A DNA stretch of 64,000 nucleotides from a virus: positions 1 to 64,000 of IMG/VR virus record IMGVR_UViG_3300038856_000064; one strand, written 5' to 3'. The notes under the pieces were generated by a model that saw only the letters and a program-made list of their open reading frames with translations, was not told the origin of the DNA and searched no databases. How positions within the stretch are numbered: position 1 is the stretch's first letter; every line of letters begins with the position of its first letter. The translations under genes and the position numbers were made by a program. This document shows positions 20,819 through 29,288 of this stretch, piece after piece.

Positions 20819-20826
20819 GGTATAAT
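20799..20826 (+). promoter_or_regulatory. sigma70-type promoter
   Basis: TTGACA (20799-20804), 16 bases, TATAAT (20821-20826), overlapping the end of the preceding gene. The kinase ATG is at 20832, 5 bases after the box. Confidence 0.8.
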
Positions 20827-20831
20827 AAGGT

Positions 20832-21296
20832 ATGCGAAAACTAATTCTAATGAGGGGCGTTGCGGGCTCAGGTAAAAGTACGCTGGCCAAAGATCTTACC
20901 ATTAACCACATTAGCAGTGGTGGGGCGTCGGCTGCGATCTGCTCAACAGACAACTACCATATGATTGATGGGGAGTATGTCTTTCAGCCAGGGAGGCTTC
21001 ATCAATTCCATCTAGCGAATCAGGCAGATGCTCGCAAGTATATGCACGGTGGGATCGAGCTAGTCATTATTGATAACACTAATATCAAGCGTAAAGATAT
21101 GCAGCCTTATTTCGACGCAGGCAAAGAGTTTGGCTACGAGATCGAAGAGATCGTGGTGGGAGAGGAATATCTTCTTCCAGGCGAGGAGATGACCCAACAA
21201 CTTATCGATGGCTATCTGAGGTTATGTGCAAAGCGTAATACTCATGGAGTCCCACTAGAAGCAATTCAGAGAATGGCGGGGAAATTTGAAAAATGA
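20832..21296 (+). CDS. P-loop kinase, polynucleotide-kinase-like
   Basis: 154 residues. Walker A is G-V-A-G-S-G-K-S-T (8-16). A downstream IIDNTNIKRKDM matches the PNK-like/AAA_33 kinase family (as in T4 Pnk and NEDD4BP2-like kinases), which phosphorylate 5'-OH RNA or nucleosides. The 3'-phosphatase (HAD) half of T4 Pnk is absent. It is followed by a lipoprotein and then RNA ligase 2, suggesting a kinase-ligase RNA repair set. The ATG sits at the predicted transcription start, so the mRNA may be leaderless. AAGGT overlaps that point. Confidence 0.8.
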   Translation: MRKLILMRGVAGSGKSTLAKDLTINHISSGGASAAICSTDNYHMIDGEYVFQPGRLHQFHLANQADARKYMHGGIELVIIDNTNIKRKDMQPYFDAGKEFGYEIEEIVVGEEYLLPGEEMTQQLIDGYLRLCAKRNTHGVPLEAIQRMAGKFEK

Positions 21297-21604
21297 AAAT
21301 TAACAAACTGTTTATGGCATTGGCCCTACTTTGCTCCTCTAGTTGTGAACCACAGGAAATTTCGACACCCAAATTCTCAGTTGGCGATCAAGTAATCATT
21401 AGTTTTCCTAATAAAGAGGATGCAGTAGGTGTAATAAAAGATGTCGGCGAGGTAAAAGAATTCGACCTAAATCTTGATGGAGTGATGGTAATGTCTAGGG
21501 CATATATAGTCCACATGATGCAATTTACTAAGGATCCTAGTGGTGTCATGATAGTAAGTGATGTCATCATGGGGTGTCCCGAGGCAATGCTTAAGAAGAA
21601 GTAA
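21293..21604 (+). CDS. predicted lipoprotein
   Basis: 103 residues. N-terminal MKINKLFMALALLCSSSC is a short signal with lipobox S-S-S-C, followed by a beta-rich domain that starts FSVGDQVIISF, reminiscent of KOW/SH3-like folds. ATGA overlap with the kinase gene. Confidence 0.7.
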   Translation: MKINKLFMALALLCSSSCEPQEISTPKFSVGDQVIISFPNKEDAVGVIKDVGEVKEFDLNLDGVMVMSRAYIVHMMQFTKDPSGVMIVSDVIMGCPEAMLKKK

Positions 21605-21605
21605 T

Positions 21606-22631
21606 ATGAGACAACTAGTAACATTAAGGACGGTTAAGGAACTCGTCGAGATTGAAGGGGCGGATCGAATTGAGCTTGCAAAAATTGACGGGTGGCAATG
21701 CGTAGTCAAAAAGGGAGACTTTCAGGTCAATGATAATGGCCTGTTCTTCGAAATTGACTCATTACTACCAGATGATGACCCACGCTTTTCTTTTCTAGAA
21801 GCTCGTAAGTTTCGTGTTCGCACTATGAAGTTGCGAGGAGTATTATCTCAGGGGTTGCTCATGCCCATGAGTATTCTTACGGATGACGAAGCTGAAGAAT
21901 TAGCTATGACTGGCGGTCGAGAAACCGACCTAACTGCTTTCTTTCGGGTTCAAAAATATGAGCCACCTCTACCAACCTCTGGTAAGCAAAAGGGGACGTT
22001 CCCGACTCACTTGGTGCCGAAGACGGACCAGGAGAGGATCCAAAATAATATTGAGATTTTAGAGGGGCGTCGCCTTCAAGATTTTGAGATTACTGAGAAG
22101 CTAGATGGGACTAGTTGCACATTTTTCTGTACCTACACAGAGGGTGACGAGGGTGTGGGGGTCCGACTCGGGGCTTGTTCACGTAATTGGGAAATGGAAA
22201 TATCCGATCCAGAAGAGCCCGGTAATGTCTACGCAAAACTATTTTGGGAGCTAGGTCTTCCTCAAAAAATGACGGGACTTAGGCGTAGTCTTGCTATTCA
22301 GGGGGAAATTATAGGCCCTGGCGTTCAAGGAAACAAATACAAGAGGGGTAGGCAAGAGTTCTACGTGTTTGATATTTGGGATATTGATAAGAGAGAATAT
22401 CTTAAGGAGAAGGAACGAGATGAGTTGACTGAACAACTAGATCTTTACCATGTTCCTAGGATCTTAGCTGCTAGCGGACCACTAGGTGATATCGACCCTA
22501 TCTTAGAATTCGCTGATGGAAAGAGTCAGCTTTACGACACTATTCGAGAAGGATTAGTCTTTAAACATCGAGAAGACACAAGTCTATCCTTCAAAGTTAT
22601 TTCTAACAAGTTTTTACTAAAGGAAAAATGA
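21606..22631 (+). CDS. RNA ligase, Rnl5/DraRnl-like
   Basis: 341 residues. The N-terminal 115 residues match the OB-type module seen in DraRnl (GADRIELAKIDGWQCVVKKGDFQ, then LLP and LRGVLSQGLLMP). The nucleotidyltransferase domain follows with motif I I-T-E-K-L-D-G-T-S, motif III-like I-Q-G-E-I-I-G-P-G, motif IV R-E-G-L-V-F-K and motif V S-F-K-V-I-S-N-K-F. DraRnl-type ligases seal 3'-OH/5'-phosphate nicks in RNA. I start at 21606 (ATGAGACAACTAG), just after the previous stop. With the Rnl1 at 5604 this phage has two distinct RNA ligases. Confidence 0.9.
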   Translation: MRQLVTLRTVKELVEIEGADRIELAKIDGWQCVVKKGDFQVNDNGLFFEIDSLLPDDDPRFSFLEARKFRVRTMKLRGVLSQGLLMPMSILTDDEAEELAMTGGRETDLTAFFRVQKYEPPLPTSGKQKGTFPTHLVPKTDQERIQNNIEILEGRRLQDFEITEKLDGTSCTFFCTYTEGDEGVGVRLGACSRNWEMEISDPEEPGNVYAKLFWELGLPQKMTGLRRSLAIQGEIIGPGVQGNKYKRGRQEFYVFDIWDIDKREYLKEKERDELTEQLDLYHVPRILAASGPLGDIDPILEFADGKSQLYDTIREGLVFKHREDTSLSFKVISNKFLLKEK

Positions 22632-22632
22632 T

Positions 22633-23205
22633 ATGATCAATGAGATCTTTACAAAACTAGATCAGTACTATACAGCGTTTATGGGGCTGCCCATTGAGGG
22701 ACAAGTCATCTGTGGCGTAGGCTTGCTAGTTGCACTTGCTGCTGCTAAAAATATCTGGGGACTTATAAGTCCCGTACGATGGACCGCTGCTACAACCCTA
22801 CGAGGTGTGGCATTTCTTCTGCATCGTGGTCGAAAAACCCAGCGGAAGGTCAATCCCTGTACACAAATAGAAGTGCCCAAACAAACGCACGCCTCTGACA
22901 TTGTCCCGTTTGATATTTCGACTAAGAAAAAGGCGCAGCTAACGTATGATTGCTGGCCTAAGCCAACCCTGGCACATAAGCTAACTGATAACGAAATAGA
23001 GATGCTTAGTGCTGCGATATCTAAATTCAAGCTCAAGCCGAATGGCCTACTAACAAAGGAGCGTGCCCGCCGTAAAGAACAATATGAGGCTAAGGCTGAG
23101 GCTGTGGCAAAAACCAACTCAGAACCAGAACAACCTTCAATTGCCTTCAAATGGGGAGAACCAATTTTCTATGACACACAAAGCAGGGGGGATGTAATCC
23201 GATGA
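22633..23205 (+). CDS. membrane-anchored hypothetical, paralogue of 24678-25580
   Basis: 190 residues. A hydrophobic span at about 22-45 (IEGQVICGVGLLVALAAAKNIWGLI), then a basic stretch, then a domain F-D-I-S-T-K-K-K-A-Q-L-T-Y-D followed by L-T-D-N-E-I-E-M-L and a NGLL end. The same domain occurs twice or more in the protein at 24678. Probably an inner-membrane protein with cytoplasmic domain; role unknown. Confidence 0.7.
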   Translation: MINEIFTKLDQYYTAFMGLPIEGQVICGVGLLVALAAAKNIWGLISPVRWTAATTLRGVAFLLHRGRKTQRKVNPCTQIEVPKQTHASDIVPFDISTKKKAQLTYDCWPKPTLAHKLTDNEIEMLSAAISKFKLKPNGLLTKERARRKEQYEAKAEAVAKTNSEPEQPSIAFKWGEPIFYDTQSRGDVIR

Positions 23206-23621
23206 ATCCTAAATTTATCCAACTCAATAGAGATATTATTCTAGTTGATGACATCAAGTATATCTACTATTTCAAAAATGAAGACCAGACTTACGTTGCT
23301 TATAAAGACAAGACTAACTTTAAGTTCAGGGGCGATGTCCGCAATGAGCTTTGGGACTTGCTTAAACAAGCCCTGGGGACTGATCTAGATGTCACTAGTC
23401 CCGAACCAACTCCTGCACCGGAAGAGGCAGAGCAGTTTAATATTGGGGATAAGGTAGTGATTCGATATATAACTGATGCATTTCGTGGCAAAATCATCAG
23501 TCTTCGCAGTGAAGGCATGTATATAGTGCGAGGTAAATGGGATAATGAGTACCCGAACCTACCAAACAGCAAAGACTTACGGATTCCTTATAATAGTATA
23601 GAGCTAGACGACCTTAGCTAG
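23202..23621 (+). CDS. hypothetical protein with KOW-like C-terminal domain
   Basis: 139 residues. An N-terminal beta domain (FIQLNRDIILVDDIKYIYYF), a Pro/Glu-rich linker (PEPTPAPEEAEQ), then FNIGDKVVIRYITDAFRGKIISL, which looks like a small SH3/KOW barrel as in the lipoprotein at 21293. Unknown function. Confidence 0.7.
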   Translation: MNPKFIQLNRDIILVDDIKYIYYFKNEDQTYVAYKDKTNFKFRGDVRNELWDLLKQALGTDLDVTSPEPTPAPEEAEQFNIGDKVVIRYITDAFRGKIISLRSEGMYIVRGKWDNEYPNLPNSKDLRIPYNSIELDDLS

Positions 23622-24107
23622 ATGAAAAGTGATGCAATCTTCAGCGAGTGCAGGGCATATCGCTACAGTCTAATTAGGCGATGGGCTGACGGTCCTATTC
23701 AAACATGGATCATGCTCAACCCTAGCACTGCTGATGAAGTTGTTAACGATCCCACAGTTGAAAGGTGCCAAAGGCGCGCTACGAGCCATGGATTTGGCGC
23801 GCTAGAGGTAGTGAATATCTTCGCTCTACGCTCGACAGATCCTAAGGTCCTTTATGGACATGACGATCCAGTGGGACCACTAAACGATAATTACATTCTG
23901 GATGCCGCGAAGCGCTCTAATCAAATCGTATGTGGCTGGGGCGCGCACGGCGCGTTACATAACAGGGGATTCGAAGTGGCCAAGATTTTAAAGGAATTCG
24001 ACATAAATGCCCTAGCCACTACGAAGGGTGGACAACCGCGGCATCCTCTCTATATAAGCTACGACATTACACCAAAGGCATGGATAAATGATAATCTCTT
24101 TTTATAA
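23622..24107 (+). CDS. DUF1643 family protein
   Basis: 161 residues. R-Y-x-L, then W-I-M-L-N-P-S-T-A-D-E, D-P-T-V-x-R-C, F-G-x-L-E-V-V-N-I-F-A-L-R-S-T-D-P and V-C-G-W-G are the hallmarks of DUF1643, common in phages and bacteria and of unknown activity. The strongly conserved N-P-S-T-A-D and D-P-T suggest an enzyme active site. Confidence 0.88.
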   Translation: MKSDAIFSECRAYRYSLIRRWADGPIQTWIMLNPSTADEVVNDPTVERCQRRATSHGFGALEVVNIFALRSTDPKVLYGHDDPVGPLNDNYILDAAKRSNQIVCGWGAHGALHNRGFEVAKILKEFDINALATTKGGQPRHPLYISYDITPKAWINDNLFL

Positions 24108-24366
24108 AATAACTGACGTAAAACCCCTTAATGAGAAGCCTGAAGATATAAGTTTAGATGATGAATACATTGTCACGATGAAGCTGTTCGGTTTTGAACG
24201 CATGTTTCGCGGCAAACATGGGGAAAGTTGGAGAAGTTACCCTGATGGACATCAGCTAGGACGTTGCTCATGGGCATTTATGACGATAGACGAAAAGCTC
24301 TGGAAGCATTACAAAGAATGCGAGCGTAAGAGAATTGCCAAGAGGTGGATAGATGAAGCATACTAA
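24088..24366 (+). CDS. hypothetical protein
   Basis: 92 residues, overlapping the DUF1643 gene by 20 bases. Mixed alpha/beta, basic C-terminal helix. Unrecognised. Confidence 0.65.
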   Translation: MIISFYKITDVKPLNEKPEDISLDDEYIVTMKLFGFERMFRGKHGESWRSYPDGHQLGRCSWAFMTIDEKLWKHYKECERKRIAKRWIDEAY

Positions 24367-24478
24367 AAAACAAATTGCGGGCGCAGTCGTCGGCGGACTA
24401 CTTGTAGCTATGATGCTTTACTGCTGCTCTTATATGATCGTCGATGCGCTTCGTCAAATTGCAGAACTGACAAAGTAA
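24353..24478 (+). CDS. very small membrane protein (41 aa)
   Basis: ATG in the end of the previous gene. One transmembrane segment (IAGAVVGGLLVAMMLYCCSYMIV) after a KHTKKQ N-terminus. It ends in a TAATG junction with the FmdB-like gene. Confidence 0.6.
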   Translation: MKHTKKQIAGAVVGGLLVAMMLYCCSYMIVDALRQIAELTK

Positions 24479-24678
24479 TGCCCACATATATATACGAGTG
24501 CTCTAGTTGCTCTCATTCTTTTGAGCATTTTCAAAGTATGACATCTAGAATAAAAAGGAAATGCCCAGAATGCGGCAAGAAAAAACTAGTGCGGCTGATC
24601 GGTAAAGGCTCCGCGGTTATTTTTCGTGGAGAAGGATTTTATTGTAATGACTATTCTAAGGACAAAAAAGAAAATTGA
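24478..24678 (+). CDS. FmdB-type zinc ribbon protein
   Basis: 66 residues. M-P-T-Y-I-Y-E-C-x-x-C then C-P-E-C-G is the FmdB/CxxC_CxxC_SSSS regulatory-domain signature, including the later F-x-G-E-G-F-Y pattern. Family members bind zinc; their exact roles are unclear. Confidence 0.85.
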   Translation: MPTYIYECSSCSHSFEHFQSMTSRIKRKCPECGKKKLVRLIGKGSAVIFRGEGFYCNDYSKDKKEN

Positions 24679-25580
24679 TGGAAAGTTTAACACAACTATA
24701 TAATGCCTTTATGGCAATGTCTTTTGAGCAGATGTCGCTTGTAGGCATCGGAAGCGTGGTATTTTTACTAGCGACACCCAAGATTTGGAAACTTCTCTTC
24801 CCACTACGTTGGGTCGGCGCGAAGACCTTGGCAAAAACTGCCTCTACGTTGCATTCGACACCTAAAGATAATAAGGTGTTCGATTTATCTAGCGAGAAGG
24901 CGGTGAAGAAGACTTATGATTTTTATTCTGAAAACCGACATCTTGCATATAATCTTACTAACGATGAGCTTGAGGATCTAGATGCCTTTGTAAATGCTTA
25001 TGATATAAGTGGCACTGGTGTAATTACTGCCGTAAGGGATAGTCGCTCTTTACGTAAACCCCCGCCTTTTGATCTATCCACTAAGGAAAAGGCCCAGGCG
25101 ACATATGATTACTACTGTGGAACTGATGTAGTCCAAGCCCTAAGTCTGAAGCAGATGGGGCTTGTCAGTGAGGCAATTAACTTATATGGGCTCACTAAAA
25201 ATAATGGCATCACTGATGAAAAGAAACGCCGCGAGATGCAGAAAAAGATTTCTGAGTTGCAGAGTAAGGTGACTCAGATGCAGGAGGAAAGTTCTGGTAT
25301 ATCTACCAAGAATCCTCTAGACAAGATGACGATCAACATGCATAACGATACAAGATCCTCAGGGGTTAAGGATACTTCCATTTGTGATGATATTCATAAC
25401 TACATGACTTATGAAGAGGTAAAACATATTTGGGATAAACTTTTTAATAGAAAAGATGAACTCCATACCCTTCTTACTGATAAGGCCCTAGAATGCCTCT
25501 TGTCTAATTGTCGTGGATATGGTATTTCGGCGGTTTTCCTAGAAAAAGAACTTAGTATTCGTGATAAAATTAAGGGATGA
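24678..25580 (+). CDS. membrane-anchored protein with repeated domain
   Basis: 300 residues. N-terminal span at about 18-38 (MSLVGIGSVVFLLATPKIWKLL). Then two related domains, F-D-L-S-S-E-K-A-V-K-K-T-Y-D and F-D-L-S-T-K-E-K-A-Q-A-T-Y-D-Y, each followed by a helix ending in an NG turn. A third, weaker copy may lie near the C-terminus. A coiled coil (about 195-225) separates them. Paralogue of 22633. Role unknown. Confidence 0.7.
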   Translation: MESLTQLYNAFMAMSFEQMSLVGIGSVVFLLATPKIWKLLFPLRWVGAKTLAKTASTLHSTPKDNKVFDLSSEKAVKKTYDFYSENRHLAYNLTNDELEDLDAFVNAYDISGTGVITAVRDSRSLRKPPPFDLSTKEKAQATYDYYCGTDVVQALSLKQMGLVSEAINLYGLTKNNGITDEKKRREMQKKISELQSKVTQMQEESSGISTKNPLDKMTINMHNDTRSSGVKDTSICDDIHNYMTYEEVKHIWDKLFNRKDELHTLLTDKALECLLSNCRGYGISAVFLEKELSIRDKIKG

Positions 25581-25588
25581 GATAATAA

Positions 25589-26044
25589 ATGCCTCACGTA
25601 TATGATTATCCCAGACCCTGTGTCTCTTGCGACACTGTTGTCTTTGATTCTTTTGACGAGGAAGGCATTCCATATGTCCTACTAGTGTTACGGAAAAATT
25701 CACCATTTAAAGGCATGTGGGCACTGCCAGGAGGCTTCCTGGAAGAAGACGAGGGGTTAGAGGAGTGCGCCGCGCGTGAGCTTTATGAGGAGACCGGGGT
25801 CGACGTAAAGCCCGACGAGCTTCAGCAGGTCATGACCGTAGGAAATAAAAATCGAGATCCTCGCACCAGAATTATCTCAGTGGTGTATACTGTAGTAGTT
25901 GATAAGAGCTATCACCCAACCTTCGCCAGCGATGACGCAGAGGTAGTTACTTGGTTCAGAATGGACGCATTGCCAAGTTTGGCTGCGGACCACCTAGACA
26001 TTATAAGAAAAACTTTAGGAGTAATTCAAAATGACAGAAGCTAA
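25589..26044 (+). CDS. Nudix hydrolase
   Basis: 151 residues. The Nudix box GGFLEEDEGLEECAARELYEETG matches Gx5Ex7REUxEExGU. The N-terminal RPCVSCDTVVF and the overall length fit the ADP-ribose/NADH-type Nudix group often found next to NAD genes. With nadV and nadM in the genome, ADP-ribose or NAD breakdown products are plausible substrates. Confidence 0.9.
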   Translation: MPHVYDYPRPCVSCDTVVFDSFDEEGIPYVLLVLRKNSPFKGMWALPGGFLEEDEGLEECAARELYEETGVDVKPDELQQVMTVGNKNRDPRTRIISVVYTVVVDKSYHPTFASDDAEVVTWFRMDALPSLAADHLDIIRKTLGVIQNDRS

Positions 26045-26462
26045 TTATGACACGTTTATTGATCGCCGAACAGCAGAACAGCAAGCTGGCGAACTGGCTA
26101 CGCAGGTATTGTTCTGGTATGATGAAGAGGGTAAGGGGCGTAAGCGTCGCCGACGCACAAATGGAATTGCCGTCACTACTGATGGATTTCTTATCGTTTC
26201 CAGAGCCACTTGTTCTCGCAAGGATCAATTTGTTAAGGCTCAAGGGCGTTTAGTTGTAGAAAAACGTATCCTTGGTAGGGCACAAAATCATTGTTGGGTT
26301 CTACGTATGGATGCCTTCACACCAGAAGCTGCCGCAGAGGCATACGCAGACTTTTTCCCAGAAGACGAGATGGGGGCAAAGCGCGCCTATAACGTTGGCA
26401 AAATCTTTGTATCTTATCGTGCAGAAATTGAACGTCGGGCCAATGAACTAGATGAGTTTTAA
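26031..26462 (+). CDS. hypothetical protein
   Basis: 143 residues with a basic GKGRKRRRRTNG patch in a predicted beta region and an alanine-rich helix. It overlaps the Nudix gene by 14 bases. Unknown. Confidence 0.7.
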   Translation: MTEANYDTFIDRRTAEQQAGELATQVLFWYDEEGKGRKRRRRTNGIAVTTDGFLIVSRATCSRKDQFVKAQGRLVVEKRILGRAQNHCWVLRMDAFTPEAAAEAYADFFPEDEMGAKRAYNVGKIFVSYRAEIERRANELDEF

Positions 26463-26760
26463 TATGCAGAAACAACTAGAGCCGGAACTTGATGATGGAC
26501 TTGCGTATGAAGAGGTTGAGGTAACTACTCAACCTAGTAAGGTTCGTGCAAGCGTCATACTATATATAGTAAGTACCCTTCATCTGTTTGGCGGCGTATT
26601 TATTCCCCTACTAGAAATCATAAGTAGGGTTACGCCAAGACCCGATACATTCATCGAGATGGTAGAATGGAATCCATTTAGTCAACTAGGTGCTATTGTA
26701 TTCACATATGGTTTGTTCTTGTTTTTATTAGGGATTATGGTGGATAGGCGCGATGCGTAA
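26452..26760 (+). CDS. membrane protein, two predicted spans
   Basis: 102 residues. Hydrophobic segments at about 32-52 (ASVILYIVSTLHLFGGVFIPL) and 76-96 (LGAIVFTYGLFLFLLGIMV). The ATG at 26464 is an alternative start. Unrecognised. Confidence 0.65.
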   Translation: MSFNMQKQLEPELDDGLAYEEVEVTTQPSKVRASVILYIVSTLHLFGGVFIPLLEIISRVTPRPDTFIEMVEWNPFSQLGAIVFTYGLFLFLLGIMVDRRDA

Positions 26761-26831
26761 GACGCTCTCGCTAGCTCGTGAGGTTTTAAATAGATAAATA
26801 TTTTTAGTTTTCCATACGAAATCAGTTAAGT

Positions 26832-26843
26832 GACACATAATAA
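26832..26843 (+). promoter_or_regulatory. GACACATAATAA motif
   Basis: GACACATAATAA followed by AAGAGGAAAG and the ATG at 26857. The same word with the same spacing to a Shine-Dalgarno occurs on the minus strand at 46069-46080 and 58158-58169. It looks like a promoter (CATAAT as -10) without a host -35. It could belong to the phage sigma factor. Confidence 0.5.
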
Positions 26844-26856
26844 AAGAGGAAAGAAA

Positions 26857-27156
26857 ATGGCTAGAAGCAATAAGGTAGTAAATCTAAATAAGATCCGCGC
26901 TGGTAATACAACTACCCGTCCGGAATCTTCGGTGTTTGTGTTTGATTATTTTGCACCCAAGTCTGCCGAGGGTGAAACTCATCAGCGTCCGCTGGTTCGG
27001 GTTATCAACGGTAGTCTTCGTCGAACAGATGATGGCGACTGGCTGTTTCGTGCCGTCAACCTGTATCGAGTCAACGAGGAGGGGAAGGGAACTAACGACG
27101 CAATTCGTACGTATCGACTAAGTCGCATCAATGGTATCGTTCGTTCACCAGCATAA
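26857..27156 (+). CDS. hypothetical protein
   Basis: 99 residues, basic, beta-rich. GAGGAAAGAAA precedes the ATG. An in-frame ATG-like start at 26830 lies upstream of the promoter-like motif and is less likely. Unknown. Confidence 0.7.
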   Translation: MARSNKVVNLNKIRAGNTTTRPESSVFVFDYFAPKSAEGETHQRPLVRVINGSLRRTDDGDWLFRAVNLYRVNEEGKGTNDAIRTYRLSRINGIVRSPA

Positions 27157-27824
27157 TGGCCTCTACACGCCTCAGACATCTAGATGCTACCGTAACACCA
27201 TGGGCACAATTTCATGCCTATGTACTTGGTAACGTTATTGGTATTCGCTGGGGAAAGGTTACCCAACATACCGGGATGGGAAACGATGCGCTATTTAGTA
27301 TCGCCAAAGAATACTTGGAGTATGCTGCCGGTGATGACGAGTGGAGAAAACTCACCATTCTAAATGCAATGCGTGACAAGAGTGCGGCATCCATTAGGGA
27401 TGATGCGCGTTACATATTCCCAAGTCTTTTTCCACGACACAGAAAAGCTAGGGCGCTAGCAGTGCCCGACGAAATTAGTAATGAAGAAGTAAGTTTTGAT
27501 CCTACCAAAATTGAAACCTGGAAAGAGCAGGTTAGAGAAATTAAAAAGGAGATTGCTATGAGTGAAGATGTATTAGAGCAAGACGTGACTGAAGATGGTT
27601 CGGAAGCCACCAAGACTGGCACTACGAATAGTCGCGTCACTGTCAACTTTTATGTTCCGAATGGAGTTGACCTAGCAGACCTAACGCTAGATAATTATCG
27701 TGAATTAACCAATAAGCGATACCGTATGACTAAGGAGCAAAAGGCTCGTAATCTGTCGCGTGAGGCAGCATTTGAGGAGTCGAAGGCTCTTGCAACCAAC
27801 CAACTAGGAGATAGTAATGAATGA
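27156..27824 (+). CDS. hypothetical protein
   Basis: 222 residues. A helical N-terminal half, an acidic Glu/Asp/Thr linker (about 145-165), then a beta segment (RVTVNFYVPNGVDLADLTLDNY) and basic end. Shares one base with the previous stop. Unrecognised. Confidence 0.7.
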   Translation: MASTRLRHLDATVTPWAQFHAYVLGNVIGIRWGKVTQHTGMGNDALFSIAKEYLEYAAGDDEWRKLTILNAMRDKSAASIRDDARYIFPSLFPRHRKARALAVPDEISNEEVSFDPTKIETWKEQVREIKKEIAMSEDVLEQDVTEDGSEATKTGTTNSRVTVNFYVPNGVDLADLTLDNYRELTNKRYRMTKEQKARNLSREAAFEESKALATNQLGDSNE

Positions 27825-28146
27825 TCTACAAGATGATCGCCGAGAAGGCCAACGTCGCGAAACAGATCTCGCGGCAGACAGTTTAATTGCAGAGCTACAG
27901 GATCAGGTGGATGCCCTGAATTCTACTCTAGATGATCAGAATGAGGAGATCGCTCTCCTGAGAGAGGAGAAGGGTAATCTGACCGAGCAACTCGTGCAAC
28001 TAGAAGGGGCACTACAGTCTACTGCCGCTGGTGGTGATGACGCCCTGAGAGCCCTGGCTACCACTGTGCGGACCGCTCAGCGTAACGGGCACCCCGACGC
28101 GGGCAAGCATCTCGACGCCCTCCTGCGCGCCTTGGGCGCGGCCTAG
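27817..28146 (+). CDS. coiled-coil protein
   Basis: 109 residues, predicted to be one long coiled coil (LIAELQDQVDALNSTLDDQNEEIALLREE onward). Bases from about 28010 to the stop are sharply richer in G+C than the first part, as if the 3' end was acquired from elsewhere. Confidence 0.7.
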   Translation: MNDLQDDRREGQRRETDLAADSLIAELQDQVDALNSTLDDQNEEIALLREEKGNLTEQLVQLEGALQSTAAGGDDALRALATTVRTAQRNGHPDAGKHLDALLRALGAA

Positions 28147-28178
28147 GTGTGCCGTGGCAGAACATAGGAGGTGGCTAG

Positions 28179-28670
28179 ATGGACAAAGATGGATTTGATC
28201 TAGCCCAACTTCTTTATGATATACTCGGTTCCGATAAGCGTATCGGTAAGTGGCAAGACGTAGAACAAGTTGTAGTTCAGGCTTGTAAAAAACAAGACCC
28301 CAAGGCCATACGCAATACTGAAACCGATCCAGATGTTTCATTAAGTAATGGCTTAGGGATCGAAGCGAAAAGCACAACTAGCCTCTCAAGAGGAATTAAT
28401 CTTAACTCGGCGGCTCCAGACCCCAATACATTCTATGTAGTAGTTTATCATTATCTAGGAAAGATTAGTAACGTGGCTATTGTGAGCGGACAAAACTTTT
28501 ACTGTCCCGAAATTATTGAAATTAAAAAGACTAACACCCGCCTTCGGACTTTATCTAATAAGTTTTTACGATATCGTACAAGAATTATGTGGCAGATGAG
28601 ATCACCCTTTGAAATCTGGGACAAGGGGAATTTTATAGTTGATAAACTCGGGAACGTAAAGAGATATTGA
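28179..28670 (+). CDS. PD-(D/E)XK nuclease-like protein
   Basis: 163 residues. T-D-P-D-V-S-L-S-N-G-L-G-I-E-A-K-S fits the D...ExK core of restriction-type nucleases, followed by a beta strand TFYVVVYH. It resembles small type II restriction enzymes in outline, such as NgoPII-like proteins, but I cannot assign a family with certainty. No methyltransferase is adjacent. It may be a free-standing nuclease, or act in host DNA degradation or homing. GGAGGTGGCTAG precedes the ATG. Confidence 0.6.
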   Translation: MDKDGFDLAQLLYDILGSDKRIGKWQDVEQVVVQACKKQDPKAIRNTETDPDVSLSNGLGIEAKSTTSLSRGINLNSAAPDPNTFYVVVYHYLGKISNVAIVSGQNFYCPEIIEIKKTNTRLRTLSNKFLRYRTRIMWQMRSPFEIWDKGNFIVDKLGNVKRY

Positions 28671-28695
28671 CGAATGCCTTACCTTAGTGTATAAT
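28667..28695 (+). promoter_or_regulatory. promoter TTGACG-17-TATAAT with TTAGTG
   Basis: TTGACG (28667-28672), 17 bases ending TTAGTG, TATAAT (28690-28695). It overlaps the stop of the preceding gene. The next ATG is at 28704, giving a predicted leader of only 0-2 bases. Confidence 0.8.
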
Positions 28696-28703
28696 GGATT
28701 AAT

Positions 28704-28886
28704 ATGGAAGCACTACCTATATTAGCGCTGTTTGCTGCCGGCATCATTTTCGGCATCTTTCTAAAGATTCTTCGTCCGCAGAGGGTGCGCATAAAGCGTA
28801 AGTTCCGCCAGAAGAACGAGCTTGACACCATAGATGAGATGTTCCTCTATGGAGAAGTTAACAAGGATGATTTTTACGGGATGTAA
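28704..28886 (+). CDS. small membrane protein, probably leaderless
   Basis: 60 residues. One N-terminal span (LPILALFAAGIIFGIFLKIL), then a basic stretch RPQRVRIKRKFRQK and an acidic end. Predicted N-out/C-in topology. No ribosome site before the ATG. Confidence 0.65.
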   Translation: MEALPILALFAAGIIFGIFLKILRPQRVRIKRKFRQKNELDTIDEMFLYGEVNKDDFYGM

Positions 28887-28888
28887 AT

Positions 28889-29272
28889 ATGATAAGAATT
28901 GACTGGAGTGAAGTTGAGGCTGTTAAAAATAAGCTCTTGCGAAGTGGCGCGGCAGAGACATTAGAGATGGCTGTCATCGTATTCTATCACCACAAATCTG
29001 AATGTGATAAGATGCAAATAAAACTTCACCAGCTAGAAGAAATTCTTTTCAAGCTCAGCTCGGATAGACAGACCAAGGGGATCTTCTTGTTTGATATAAC
29101 AATGAGAAAGCCATTCCTTAGGTATGAAGAATCAGAAAGAACAGGCGTAGGAGAGGAAGTGCCAAACTCAGGACACCGTAGTGTGGTTGCTGACTTTAGC
29201 AAGATGTCTCCAGAGGCTAAAAGTGTTTGGTTAGAAATTGCCTTTGCTCAACAACACCACTACGTCAGCTAA
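28889..29272 (+). CDS. hypothetical protein
   Basis: 127 residues, helical, two base gap from the previous gene. Unrecognised. Confidence 0.7.
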   Translation: MIRIDWSEVEAVKNKLLRSGAAETLEMAVIVFYHHKSECDKMQIKLHQLEEILFKLSSDRQTKGIFLFDITMRKPFLRYEESERTGVGEEVPNSGHRSVVADFSKMSPEAKSVWLEIAFAQQHHYVS

Positions 29273-29288
29273 AAAAGGTCTGACTTAG

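Noticed and set aside
26765-26790. Rho-independent terminator after 26760
   Set aside because: The CTCGC/GTGAG stem has only five pairs with a G-T and a short T run. Too weak to call.
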